DNA from: Arbacia lixula
Taxonomy: Eukaryota; Echinodermata; Echinoidea; Arbacioida; Arbaciidae
Direction: 5' to 3'
DNA length: 64,000 bases
Assembly (NCBI GenBank): GCA_963669155.1
Contig: OZ022580.1
Span: forward strand, 15,693,699 to 15,757,698
Shown here piece by piece: positions 44,801 to 58,400 of this stretch (position 1 is the first letter of the stretch; the number at the start of each line of letters is the position of its first letter). A model generated the notes under the pieces. That model searched no databases and was not told where the DNA came from. It saw nothing but the letters and a program-made list of their open reading frames with translations. Made by a program: the position numbers and the translations under genes.

Positions 44801-47800
44801 TTTGTGCTTAATAAAGTAAATGAAATGTGTAACACTAAGGTGAAATTGTAATCAAGGTTAAATGTCAGTGCCCAACAAATTTTGCCATAACTGTCTGTCT
44901 CAAAATTGGTACCTGCTTGAAATTTATGAAACCAATAAGCTGTAAAATTGGGGTCAAACCAAACTAAGGTAAAATGTCAATGAACTTGGCGAATAGTTGC
45001 CAAAAATTGAAATTTTTCAAAATGAATAGAAATCCACTTATCTAGTGCAATAGATGGTTCATGAAATGTAGGTAAAAAAGTGACATTTGGGATAAATATC
45101 TCTTTAAGGTCAAAGGTCAGAGGTTATTGAAATTGGTCAAAAATGGCCAAACTTAACCAACATATCTTTCTCCAATTCTTTCTCTAGGTCCGTCAAGGAC
45201 GGTCATGGACAAGTCTTACTTCCTGGGTCTACTGAGGACAAAGATGAACGAGTTGTCATCAGAGAACGGCAAACTGCAGCGAGAGATCGACAAGGTCAAT
45301 GAGGAGAATAACAGTTTCTTATCCTATGAGAAGAAGTAAGTATACCGCTGCTGCATGATAATAGTATTTCCCCAAATGTTTGTAAGATTCAATACACTGT
45401 ATGATCATGTCATGTATTGAGGCTTGTAGGTAATGCACTCATTTGAGACGTTATATTGCAGGACTGGTTTGTGCCCCGGGGGGCACTCAAATTATATTTT
45501 GATGGGGGTGTGCCTCACGAAACCCTGAAATGGGGGTCTAAGGAACTGACTACAAGGGTAAAATCCGCGTAAAATGTGGGGTCTTAGGAACTAAAAATGT
45601 ACCGGCATTCCCGGCCGGCATTGTGAAAAACAGGGTCTACAGAACTATCCTCGCTGCACATGCGACGCGTTGTGTTTGCGTCAGGGTTTTCTTGCAGCTC
45701 GCTAGGCCGGCCTGTCGGGCGGCCGGGTTGATGTTGAAGCGTAATAAGCTGCACGCAAGTCGCGGACCTGGGGAACGGAGGGAGGGGCACAGCGGGGAGG
45801 CTAAGGAGCGGAACTTTCGCGGAACTTTCGCCGTGCGTAGGATATAGAGGATCTAAAGAACGGATATCGAGGTCTCAAAAAGGGGGTCTTCAAAGCGGCA
45901 CGTCCCCGTACCACCAATGTATGTGAGTGCCCCCCCCCCCCCCCCCCCCGGGGTTTGTGCACCAGAGAGCCTTCCCATAATTCCATTGCCTATATTCTGA
46001 ACAGAGGTTTCACTTTGTCACTTTGTGACCATCAGATGCGCCCCCTAAAGTTAGTCTACGTTCAGTACGATGTTTATAAAGTTAAATCACAAGTGTGAAT
46101 GCACGCCATTGTATATATAACCTGAAAGATGTTTAATAGCCCTAATCCTAATTCTAATCCTAATCCTGTATTAACTTGGGGGGGGGGGGAGGTTGCTGTT
46201 TTTTGCCCCCCCCCCCCCCTTCCCCGGCTATATAGTGTTAATTTGTAGATTTGTATTTTGCTGAAGCACTGAGATTGATGCGCTGTATCTCTATATCTTG
46301 TTATCTTTCATCATAGGGCTGAGAGCTTAGCTGGAGAAATCAAAGAACTTCAGGGTCAGCTGGGGGACTATAACACTGTGAGTAATGACATTTTATTGTG
46401 ACCTATTAATGTGAGGGATAAGGGATATCCCTCATAGATCAAATGTTTGCATCTCTGTGTGTCTATCTTGAACAATACCTCCTGATGGTTTCTTCTACTT
46501 TATCTCATTTCTTTTGTTACAGCTGGTAGATAAACTGAATACAGACACAGAGATGGATGAAGTGCAGGAAGATTACAACCAGGTGAGCAGTTTAACTCTT
46601 TGCCCGCCACGCACACTATCTCCCCTGCGCCACATTAATTTCAGGGTGCCATATTCAGAGGGGTTTTGCATGCACTGTCGTATTCAACTTGTAATAACTT
46701 TTTATTGGTTTGTAGTGATGAAAAAAAAAATGTGTAGCAAAGTCTAAAAGAAATTAATACTCTTGCCAATGGTATCATTTTTGTCATGTATAATATCATA
46801 GATTCTGAGAATTATAACTTTACATTCTGTCTCCAAATTATCGTTTTCGAGGCTATTTTATACCTTTTATATTCAATATGTCCTAATGAAAGTGATTCTC
46901 TGAGTTAGTTCATAAAAAAGATGTGTTCTTTAATAGCTTTCATTACATACCAAACCCATGTCTTTATGGGAATAATGAGCCAAGCAATTTAGGATTTAAA
47001 TGGGGCATTCAAAAAGAGTAAGCTAACAACGAACTAAACTCCTCTATTGAAATTGACCCTGGGTACTTCTCAATAGACTTCCTGTCCTGGGAGACTTCCT
47101 GCCTATTGATACTTTGATCCCCTTATGCAATACATGCGTCGCTATTGTATGTGTGTGCGCACAATACAATTAAATGCGTTCCGTATGCATTGTGCGCGAA
47201 ATGTGACTTGAGTCGAACTTGGCAGCCCGCTGTACGTGCCGCGAGTCGAACGAAGCGGGCAAAGAGTTAACTTTCTAGTACTTGTACTAAATTTGGTTAG
47301 TGGTCAATTAAACTGATATAATAATATCGAATGTGTATGCGTGGCTAGTATTTATTTGTAACCGTTTATAAATATTGTGATTTCTATTCATTTGCCTCTT
47401 CAGCTGAAAGTGGAGAATGATCTGGAGAGCAAGAACATTGATACAATATTTACAAACAGACAGGAGTAAGTATTACTTTTTCGTCTCTATTTCCTCTCTT
47501 TGTCTCTCTTTGTCTGTCTTTCTCTACCCGTCTTACTCTCTTGATCTTTTTCTCCATCTACTGCTTGCGTATCATATACATGTTTTGACATGCACTGTTC
47601 ACAAAGAGTTATGAGATTTTTTTTTAGCAAAAGAATTATAGTAGTGATGAAAAAGAAGATGTTCAATGATATATCTTATCTGAAAGGTCACATGAAAGAG
47701 GATACTTTTTTCGGCATGTCATAAATCAATTTTGGCATCTAGGAATTTGCACTTCTTTCATAATGATTTTTCAAACAAAATGAGGGTCATGTGATCACTA

Positions 47801-49328
47801 AATCTTAAAACTATTAACACGCTGAAAAGGTCGAAATTTGCTCTCCAAAATTAGCACAATTATTGCTCTTTATTGCATGTTTTTGACGTCATGTGCATAT
47901 ATTAGGTTTTATACTAAAATTCTCATTAAAAAGATCTGTTGCCAATTAAAAACCCAAATAACGATCAGTTGTGCTCTTCAAAGGCTTTTGTCCTGAATGA
48001 GTTGGTAAATTTTATATTTCCAGGACTGAAGCTCAGATTGGGCAGGTATCCGATGAGATCCAGCAGTGCCGACGCATGGCAGACACACTGGTGGAGGGCA
48101 TGGTAAGAAAGCACTCTCTCAATACATACAGCTACCTCAGGTCAGAGACAAGTTGCAAGAATAACGGGGCTCCCCGCCCATCACGGAAAATCATTTTACT
48201 TTTTTTTTCAGTCAGGGAAAGTCAGGGAATTTTGATTGACCCCCAAATCAAAAGTAGTCAGTTAGACTCTGTTGTATTTGTTGCATATCAAAGCAACATC
48301 CATTGGATCTATAGTGAACCTCTGTCTGCATAAGGTGAGGAAAGGATGGCTGGAAGGGAAGAAGGGAGGCCATTACAAGCCTGTGTAATAATACAAATTA
48401 GTTACATGACAGTGTTGTATACTGCAAATAGTTCACTGCAACACTATAGAAAACATGTGAAACTGGAAATGAGTGCCAGATCACGTTTACCGAATATATG
48501 TCACTGAAATTTCGCTATTTCTCTATATGACTGTGTATAACCCTATGGACAAAATCAGGAGCTTTTCCATTTCATGTAAATACTTTTCTAGTAAGTATCA
48601 TCGTTTCAAATAGTGTAATTAATTACCATACATACATACACATACCCACACCCAAACCCAAACAGCAAAAAAAGCTTCACAAAAACAAAGAAATACATAA
48701 GACAATTGAAACACAATAAATTACATAATAATGCATCTGTTTCTTACAGGAATTGATGAGGGAGTCATGAAAGACATTTGTACCAAAAATTGCTATTCAT
48801 GAGGCTTTGTTTAGTGAGAAATACATTCTCGCATAAATAAGCATAAATTAAATAAATACAAGAATTTTCGTAAATCTAGCTTTACAAGTTTGTTGATTAC
48901 ATAATTCATGACCCTTTTGTAAAATAGTAATTGTAGAAGTATAGATGTATGAGTTGGCATTATACATCATGCCCAGAGGCCACTAATGCTCATCAATAAA
49001 CGATACCACATTTGTTTTTGTACATGTTTGAGAGTTAGTATGTGCAAAGACGGTAGTTACATTATCTTTATAATCTATTTATATTTGTATTTGCATTTGA
49101 AGATATATATTTTTATTTGTATGTGTTTATATCCGTACATCACATTCACTTGTGTTTCATTTGCATTTGTTTCGCCACAGAGCCCACAAATGAAAAACAA
49201 GTACCAGCAGCTAAAGGAGAGAAATGTCGCCCTCTTGAAGCAGCTTGAGGACAGGCAGCAAGAGATGGATGCGCTTACCACCAAGAAAGATTCCTTAGAG
49301 GATGTAAATGTGATCCCTCTCTCTCTTA

Positions 49329-49399
<71 letters not shown>

Positions 49400-49402
49400 A
49401 CA

Positions 49403-49449
<47 letters not shown>

Positions 49450-52400
49450 CACACTCTGCAAGAGCACATGGTGTTTTGATGGTTATGTAGTCAAACACAG
49501 TCAAACAATCACTTGTAACAATTGCTTTGTTTGTTAAAGGCGATACCCACAAAAATTGTCTGTGTATTAAAAAAGGAAGAGATAAAGACAATTATAGGAG
49601 GGGGAGGTGAGGAAGAAGTATGGAGAAGCAGTAGAGGATGAAGGAGAATACAGCTAACTTATATGAAAGTATGAAAGACTAATGTGTGTATTCAACACTG
49701 ATTACTCCTTTTTTAACCCTAATACTCCCGGGGTATTTCAAAGCTTGTTATTACCGGGGGGGGGCCATTATGGCCCCCCCCTGAGATCTCGGCCATGGGT
49801 CGCCCGATTGCCTCAAAATTTTGCACAAGGGTAAAGAATTATGTAATCTACAAAGTTGTATAGCTAAATTTACGAAAGTCCTTTTATTTTTTTTTTTACG
49901 AATTAATTTATGCTAATTTATGCGAGAAATCATAGATTTTGGTATTTCTCACTAAATAAAGCCTCAGGAATAGCAATTTTTGGTACAAATGTCTTTCATA
50001 ACTCCCTCATCAATTCTTGAAAGAAAAAGATAGGTTATGGTAATTATTTCTTATGTATTTTATTGTTTTTCAATTTTCTTATGTATTTCTTTGTTTTTCG
50101 TTGTGATTCAGATGCGTATGCGTGGGTGTGGGTGTGTGTGAATCTGGGTGTGTGGGTGTGTGTTTGTGTGTGTGTGTGTGTGTGGTAATTATTTACACTA
50201 TTTGAAACAATGATAACACTTATTAGAAAAGTATTTACATAAATTGGAAAAGCTCCTGATTTTATCCATATTGTTATACACAGTCACATAGAGAAATAGT
50301 GAAATTTCAGTGACATGTGTTCGGTAAACGTAATCTGACACCCGCACGGTAGGTCCGATCGCCATAAATTTGGTATCAAAATGTGCGGGAAGGATCAGAG
50401 AAAAAAGTCAAGAAATTTCGTTTCGAAATATTGAGGCGTTAGGAAGTACCGACAAAACTTCGACAGGGGGGGGCCATAATGGCCCCCCCCCGGGAGTATT
50501 AGGGTTAAGAAATCAAGACTACTTTTCCGAAATGAGAAATCTTTCACTAACGTTTGTTTGTAAAATTTGTGGTTTGATAGAAGATGCTATTGATTCAAGA
50601 TTAAGTTAGCTTTTCCGGTGAAAAGAAGCAGATTGTTTCATTACGGTGTCTCCGTATTGTTGATTTTAGCATTGATGCGGCCACAAAATCACGTAGCACT
50701 TAAACCTGCCCTGCCCTAACTTTAACCCTATTCTTCTCTGGATATCTGATTTTATTGCTAAACTATTATTCATCAGAGAAACCATAAAAGTGAGGAAATT
50801 AGCCAGCAGATGAAAAAGAAAGAGAATTAAGAATACACGCAATACCAGAAGACGAAGGAGGGCTGTTTTTGTAAAAATACGGTTGTAAAAAATAGGGCTA
50901 TTACTTTTGGCTAATTTGTACCTATTTTTCTTGATTTAAAAGGTGAGACTTCCAGAAATAATTCTTGAAACAGTGCAAATAGGGGGTGATTCATGACTTC
51001 ATGACGATCATGACGATCATCCGTTTGCAAGTTGGAATGATCCAACTGGGCATCATCCTGACGTCTTTCATCTGTCTCGCACTCACAGGAGCTGCAGACG
51101 TCACAGGTGAAGCAAGAGGCAGTGCGTCTGTATGAGCAGCTGCATGAGCTGGAGGAGAAGAAGGCTCAGCTGGTTGCCGAGGAGCAGTCCCGCGGCACGC
51201 CCGCCGAGGAGAGGGAGAAACTCCTCAAACAGGTCAAGGAGGATAACCAGGAGATCGGCAGCATGGAGAGACAGTAAGTCACATGACAGTCACATGATAG
51301 TCACTTGATAGTCACATGATAGTCACATGATTGTTACATGGGAGAAACTCCTCAAACAGGTCAAGGAGGATAACCAGGAGATTGGCAGCATGGTGAGACA
51401 GTAAGTCACATGACAGTCACATGATAGTCACTTGATAGTCACATGATAGTCACATGATTGTTACATGGGAGAAACTCCTCAAACAGGTCAAGGAGGATAA
51501 CCAGGAGATTGGCAGCATGGAGAGACAGTAAGTCACATGACGGTCACATGATAGTCACATGACTATTACATGGGAGAAACTCCTCAAACAGGTCAAGGAG
51601 GATAACCAGGAGATCCATAGCACGGAGAGACAGTAAGTCACATGACAGTCACATGATAGTCACATGATTGTTCCATGGGAGAAACTCCTCAAACAGGTCA
51701 AGGAGGATAACCAGGAGATTGGCAGCATGGAGAGACAGTAAGTCACATGACAGTCACATGATAGTCACATGATAGTTACATGATTGTTGCATTGGAGACA
51801 ATCCTCCAACAGGTCAAGGAGGAGAACCAGGAGATTGGCTGCACAGAGAGGCAGTAAGTCATACGACTGTCACATGATTGTCACATGATTTTAGCAATGG
51901 AGAAACTTTTTCAAACGGGTCAAAGAGGAGAACCAGCATGAAGAGACAGTAAGTCACATGACAATCACATGATAGTCACATGAGGGTATCCAGTTGTGAT
52001 CCTCATTCTATCATTTAAGCATCATAACCTGTTTTAGCCAATATTCATGGATTTTCACAGATGTGGGTCTCACATTTTTTTTTTTGCAATTGGCACCCTG
52101 GCAACTTCTATGTACATTACCCAATACACACTAGCATACCTAGGGGACAACATTGGGAGAAAACATACATTCACTAGCTTACTACACTTCCTCAACACTC
52201 AAGAGTATTTTTGGGCTGCAAATGCATGAAATATTTTCTGGCATTATGTGTGAGTGTTGTTAAATACCCAGCTCTTTCAGTGCTTTGCAAAATTAGAACT
52301 CACACTAATTAAAGCTCACACAGTATCAACTGATATCTTTCATAATGCTTCAGCACACCTATATTCAGTCAAGAGCAAGAAATGATTAATCGATGAATGT

Positions 52401-55400
52401 TACTAAACAAATAATCAACGTTGGTGAAGGTGATGGTATGAACTATCACTTCCGAGGCGATCTGGATGTAGCTATCTTTCCGAAGCACAGCTGAGGAAAG
52501 ATAGCGTATACATTCAGATCGCCGAGGAAGTGATAGTTCGTCTCATTGCCTGAAACCAAAAGTTGATTATTTGATTTATATTCCACATCTGAAACCAACT
52601 ATCTATACCAAAAATGACAATTTGACGTACAAAAGTAATGTTTACTTCTCTACCTAACCCCGAGCCGCTGCCATGGGGAACACGCGTTAGGATGCGGATT
52701 AATTAGGACGCGCATTATGACACGCGTTTGTACACGTTAGTGGGAGCTGATAGTCCGAGTGTAACGCACTTTTATTTCGCGCGTAGTCAAAATATTAATC
52801 ACGCATTAGGACTGTGAGGAGTGAAGAGATCAGCGAAACCAGAAAGTACTATCACCTAGAGTGTAACGAACTTTTATTCTCAGGTGATCTGATAGGAAAA
52901 ACTACGCCTCATCACGTGATCAACTCTTGACCAATCATATAGCAACATTCTTAGTATGTGGAATATAACAGCAATTATCTCAATGCAGCCTTGGTTTCTT
53001 TAATGTTGTGCTAGTCCCCATATTAAAGCTGTAATTTGTTGCACATGTAAGGGTGGATTCATATGCACAAGGGGTTGATAAATTGCAACAGAGCCTTTTT
53101 TAAGTACATCACATAGAACGCTTTCGACAAAAGCTGTTCAAAGTGGTCTCAAGAGTTCTACAAGCAGAAATGTGAGTGGCGAGGAACATCCCTTTACCAC
53201 TGAAGGGTAGCATGTATACCTTTGCATAGCCTTTGGGTTAGAATAAATGATGAGAAACCATTCTTGCTTAGTCATCTCAATTCTCAAATGCCCCAAGCCA
53301 CCTCACCAAGTGGTCTGTGGAGCTGTTTCAGAGACATACTTGTGAGAATGCCTAAAACAGACATGCCAACCAGTACGATTTTGTCGTATTTAGTACGATT
53401 TTTAGAACTGAATACGACAGTACGATTTTTTTTTTTTTTTTTTTTTAAATCTTATTTTGTGTGTGTGCCATATTCAATGGCGAAATGCCGATTCTGTTTT
53501 GTAAAGTATCCTACCAGCATCTCACATTAGCAATTTGGGGATGTTCATTGGTTCATCGAGCACACCAGTCATGACAAAATCATTCATATTCAACCAATGC
53601 TCCATAAAAAAATGCCCGATGTAGGAACTGTAAGAGACATTGATCCGTTTTTTTTTTTTAAAAAACATTTTTTGTTGGATTAAAGAATACAGTTTTTGAA
53701 CTCCAGAAGTTGGCAGGTCTGGTTTAGGTGACTTCGCTGATCTTTATTCTAAGATCCAAATACAGTAGAGCCTGAGATCAACGTCACAGCTGATTGCAAT
53801 CAAATGCAATCAGCTCCATACATTGACTGCAGTCTGACTGCAAATGATTGCAATCAGCTGTGACGTTGAACTCAGGCCCAACTGTAGATGCTCTCATACT
53901 ATTGTGATAGCATGTGTTGCCACATATACATTTGCTTTACAGCGAAGATGTCCCATTATTGGTAATACTGTAATCGGTATGGGATGAAAAGAGTGAAGAT
54001 CAGATGAAAGAGCAAACATTTCACTTTCCCATTGTTACCAGTAAAACATTTTTCTAACATTTTCCTGGCTTGGGGCCAACAGGCCACTGGTCATGTTGAG
54101 TTTTCGTGAAAATCTGATTTTTCACTCAAAAATACGATTTTTGAGGATATTCAGTCTGATTTTTTGTGTCTAGAGGTTGGCATCTCTGCTAAAACCACTT
54201 TGATGTCTGAATGCATGCTCTGCCCTATTCCTTTTCAGAATGAAGGAGATCAGAGAAAAGTTGGGAAGCATTCAGGAAGAACTCCAGCAAGTTGACATGG
54301 ATCTGGAAGAACACCAAGGTAACATTAAGTCTGAACGCACCCATTATGACAGTATGATAGCCTTCACATTGACACCTCAAAAGTAGAGTCTTGTATATCA
54401 AATATGGAAAGCATGTTAACATCTAACAAGTAGGCATAAGTTTGACTTGTGAAGGTTTTCACTCAAGTTTGTACAGGAAGTATACATATATCATTGACAT
54501 TACTTAGCAGAAAATTGTTCACTGGGTGATTGATGTATTTGGTAATCTCCCCTATCAACAAAGAAGAACATTCTGCATATTAAAATGCTTGTGGGAAACA
54601 TACGTGTAATGTCAGCATAAACACAGCAGTGTGAGTGTAGTAAGGTCTACTACTGATTTGATAGATTGGGATAGATCGAGATCCAGATTGTGATAGTGTA
54701 CCGGGGCCTGAACTCATTTAGTCCAGGGCCCTGTTGCTTAAAACTTGACCATTAATGGTAACTGTGCTATCAGTAGCAACTTCTATGGAAACCTGGACTT
54801 TGATTGGCTGTTGAGCAGTGTTACCATGGTAGTTACCATTGATGACAGAGTTACCATTAATGGTAAGTTTTATGCAACAGAAGCCAGATTGGCCAATTCT
54901 TTACTTGATCCTCCGACCTGAAATTATATCAAGCTCGTAGCGAGAGTGGCAAAATAGAGCAAGAGCTTTAAAAGCAGCATGTACCTTATTTGTCATTAGT
55001 GAAGGGAGCAGTGTTAATCGAGTGAAATTTAATGATTAATTATTAGAATATTGATTGCTCAGTTATGAAAGATATCGCTTAGTATTGCATTATCTTCACT
55101 TGTTTTGTAATTTTTGATAATTTGCAGGAGAGAAAAACATGAAATACAAAGAGCTGAAAAAACGTGAAGAGACAATGAATGGTAAGTCATGTTTACATTG
55201 ATGCACATGTATTTGAGTATTGTATCCGAGATGTAAAGTTGATAAATGTTAGAAAGCTTATATCAAATGATATATATAAATTGATATGAGGTGATCATCT
55301 TTATTAAAAAGGTAATATGATAATGACTGTAAGAATAAAGTGTTTATTATGATAGTATATGTGTATGTATGGGAGTGTATGCTTTTGTGTGAGTGTCTGT

Positions 55401-58400
55401 GTTAAGATGGAAGGGATGTAGGGCCAATTGATTGTGCATTTGTGCATTTGTTAATTAATGATCACATGGGTATAAAGAATGTGATGATAGTTGCATAACC
55501 AAACTGTTTGAATTAATGAAAGGTTTCCACACACCTGATTTTGTTTCCTTTCTAATTATATCTGCACTGAAATGTTTGAAGCTTAATGTTTCTTTATGAT
55601 TTGACATTGAATGCTAGCATATGGCATTCTAAAGCCTTTGAGTGTCACAAAAATTAGTAACAAAATATATTGTAATTTTATATTTCATAGTCAAATTAAG
55701 AGAAACTATTTGTGTTATTTCAGAATTCTTGGATACATTTGAAACTACAAGGAAGGATGAAGTGGTAAGTAGATTTCAATTCTTTCAAATAATCCTGAAG
55801 AACTAAATATACAGTTGGGCCTGAGATCAATGTCACAGCTGATTGCAATCTAGTGCAGTCAGGCTGCAGTCAATGTATGGAGTTGATTGCATTTGATTGC
55901 AATCACTGTGCATTTGACCTCAGGCTCCACTGTATGACCTTTTTTGATCTCACAGATTAATTGATGTGGACAGTGGACTTTATGATATCAAACCATGCTG
56001 CATATTTTACTTTCGTTTTATCTTATATTTGTTATATTTTACTATTGTATCTGGTGGTAAATTGCATTCAAGCATTAGATACTCCTGAATGTTGAATGAA
56101 CTGCTATTTGGGCTTTCAAATTGGCAACATTTCAACAAAACAATTGTGACGCTAAAACTTAACATGAATTATCGTGTGCATCAAAATAATGTAAACAAAA
56201 TGGAGTTGAGAGCCGCAGATCAATTCTACATAAGGTGTAAAGTCAATTGAGCAGAACAATTTTCATGAATTCCCTGGGTAGTCCACATAATTGTCATTTA
56301 TAGCAAATACTAGTACCCACATTTTTAAAGTTACTTTTGAGAATGCTTCAGCTAATGCTAAGGGTAACATTTTTCTTTCAATTCAATTCAATTTAATTAA
56401 AAATCAATAAAACATTTATTTGGTAAAATCTGCAGTTAAAATATATACATCATTCAGTGTCAGGATGTTCTTTGTAAGCAGAGGCTTGTTTTAAATAAAA
56501 ACATCCTTTACAAACAAAGCATACATTGTACCATTCATAATAAAAACAAAAAATTACATAGTAGCAATTGCAAATATATACATAACAAAGCACTTTCACA
56601 AATTCACAACACAATTATACATATGTACATGTTTATTACTACTGAAATTCAGGGATCAAATAATAAGATGAGTGTCGAATGATAAGAAATAATTAAGTAT
56701 TTAATTGCAATGGCAAAAACAAGATTAATGATCAGGATTCTACTCGGAAGTGTATTGGAAATTTACGATATTCTCTAAATGTGAATGATTTTCTATCTTG
56801 TGATTTACAGGAGCGAAGAGGAACTACTGAAGAGACGATTGTTACCCTTTTAGCCCACATGAGTAGGGTAAGTCTCCTTGAGTATTTTGAACTTCATGTT
56901 GGCATCCTTACAGTATTTTGAAAACCTTATGAAAAAAACTTATGAGTTGCTATTCAAATTAGATGCAACATTATTATCCAGAAAGTCCTTTTCTCCAAGA
57001 CTTTTATGTATTCTGTCTACCGTGTATTGTTCTCTTTGTTACTGATCAGCCAAGTATAGATTTCTTGATATTTTGTTTCTGCTCATAAATACATTGTGCA
57101 GACTTTGTTCAATAATGCTGCTTAATTTTCATAGCCTGACATAGCCTACCATTACAATAAGTACACCTGGCACGACCGTGCTTTGTAGCCGAATAGTTGT
57201 TGCGTACTCACCTACCATGAACAAAAAAAAACATCCAAAGATTTGAAATAATTAGCATCCACAATTTTTTAAAAACCTTCCACCCCTAAGAAATTTAAGG
57301 GGAAAAAAGGATAAGAAAATAATAAATATGTTTATTTTGAGGCCTGAATTCATCATTACTGCACTGTAAATTCTTTCATTTGATAAAGAAGGTCACCTTT
57401 TCTATAAACTATCACTCTGATATTGAATTTTAACTATCATAACATAATGTGGAAAATTATATATCAAATTTGTAATTCATCAAAAGTATTCCAAGTTTTC
57501 TGTTTTGGTTTTTACATGAATTTTACCCATTGTAAAATTCCATGCAATAAGGTCCTTCACTGCAAGTTTTTTTTCATCAATTGATATACCTTTGAGCAAA
57601 ATTTTGCAGAAGGGTCAAGAATTATGTAATCTACAAAGTTGTAGAGCTAAAAAACAAAAGTCCTTTTATTTTTTTTAAATCAATTTATGCTAAGTGATGT
57701 GAGAAATCATAGATTATGGTATTTCTCACTAAGTAAAGCCTAAGGAATGGAATTTTGGTACAAATGTCTTTCCTAACTTCCCCATCAATTTCTGAAAGAG
57801 AAAGACAGGTTGTGGTAATTATTTCTTATGTGTTTTATTGTTTTTCAATTTCTTATTATTTCTTTGTTTTTCATTAAGTGTCTTGTTATGTAGGTGTGTG
57901 TGTGGGTGATTGAGTGAGGGTGTGTGTGGTAATTATTTACACTATTTGAAACATTGATGATAGAAAATGCTGCTCTATGGGATTTGTGTGTATTACTGGT
58001 GAAATAATCAGTGACACATTTACGGGTTAACGCTCGAATCACGGTTGTTGATTGCTCCCACAGAACCTGGGCCGTCAGAAGCACATGCCTACCCCTCAGG
58101 AGCTGGCTCGCATGCAGGAAGATCTCAACTTCAAACAGAACGAGATGCACAAGTCTGAAAACACCACCACAGGCCTTGCTGGAGGTACGTCACCTAGGAC
58201 AGGTTCCGGTCCTGTCAAAACTACTGTTGTAATTTAGAGTATTTGATCTTGCCACTACTTTCAATTGAGTATTGCATTATTACTAGTATCATGATTCATG
58301 GTAGAACTGTTTCCAAGATATTTGATCGGTAGTAACACGATATCCTTGGCACGATTATACATGATGATTTTTACCAAATAAACACCATGGGAATTGTTCT

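Noticed and set aside
46141..46175. Telomere-like CCTAATCCTAA stretch
   Set aside because: Only a few imperfect units, not TTAGGG, inside an IFT74 intron. A simple repeat is enough.
48986..49591. 183-residue frame through exon 10 and the CA repeat
   Set aside because: Only 49181-49303 is coding. The His/Thr part is translated CA repeat after a clear donor.
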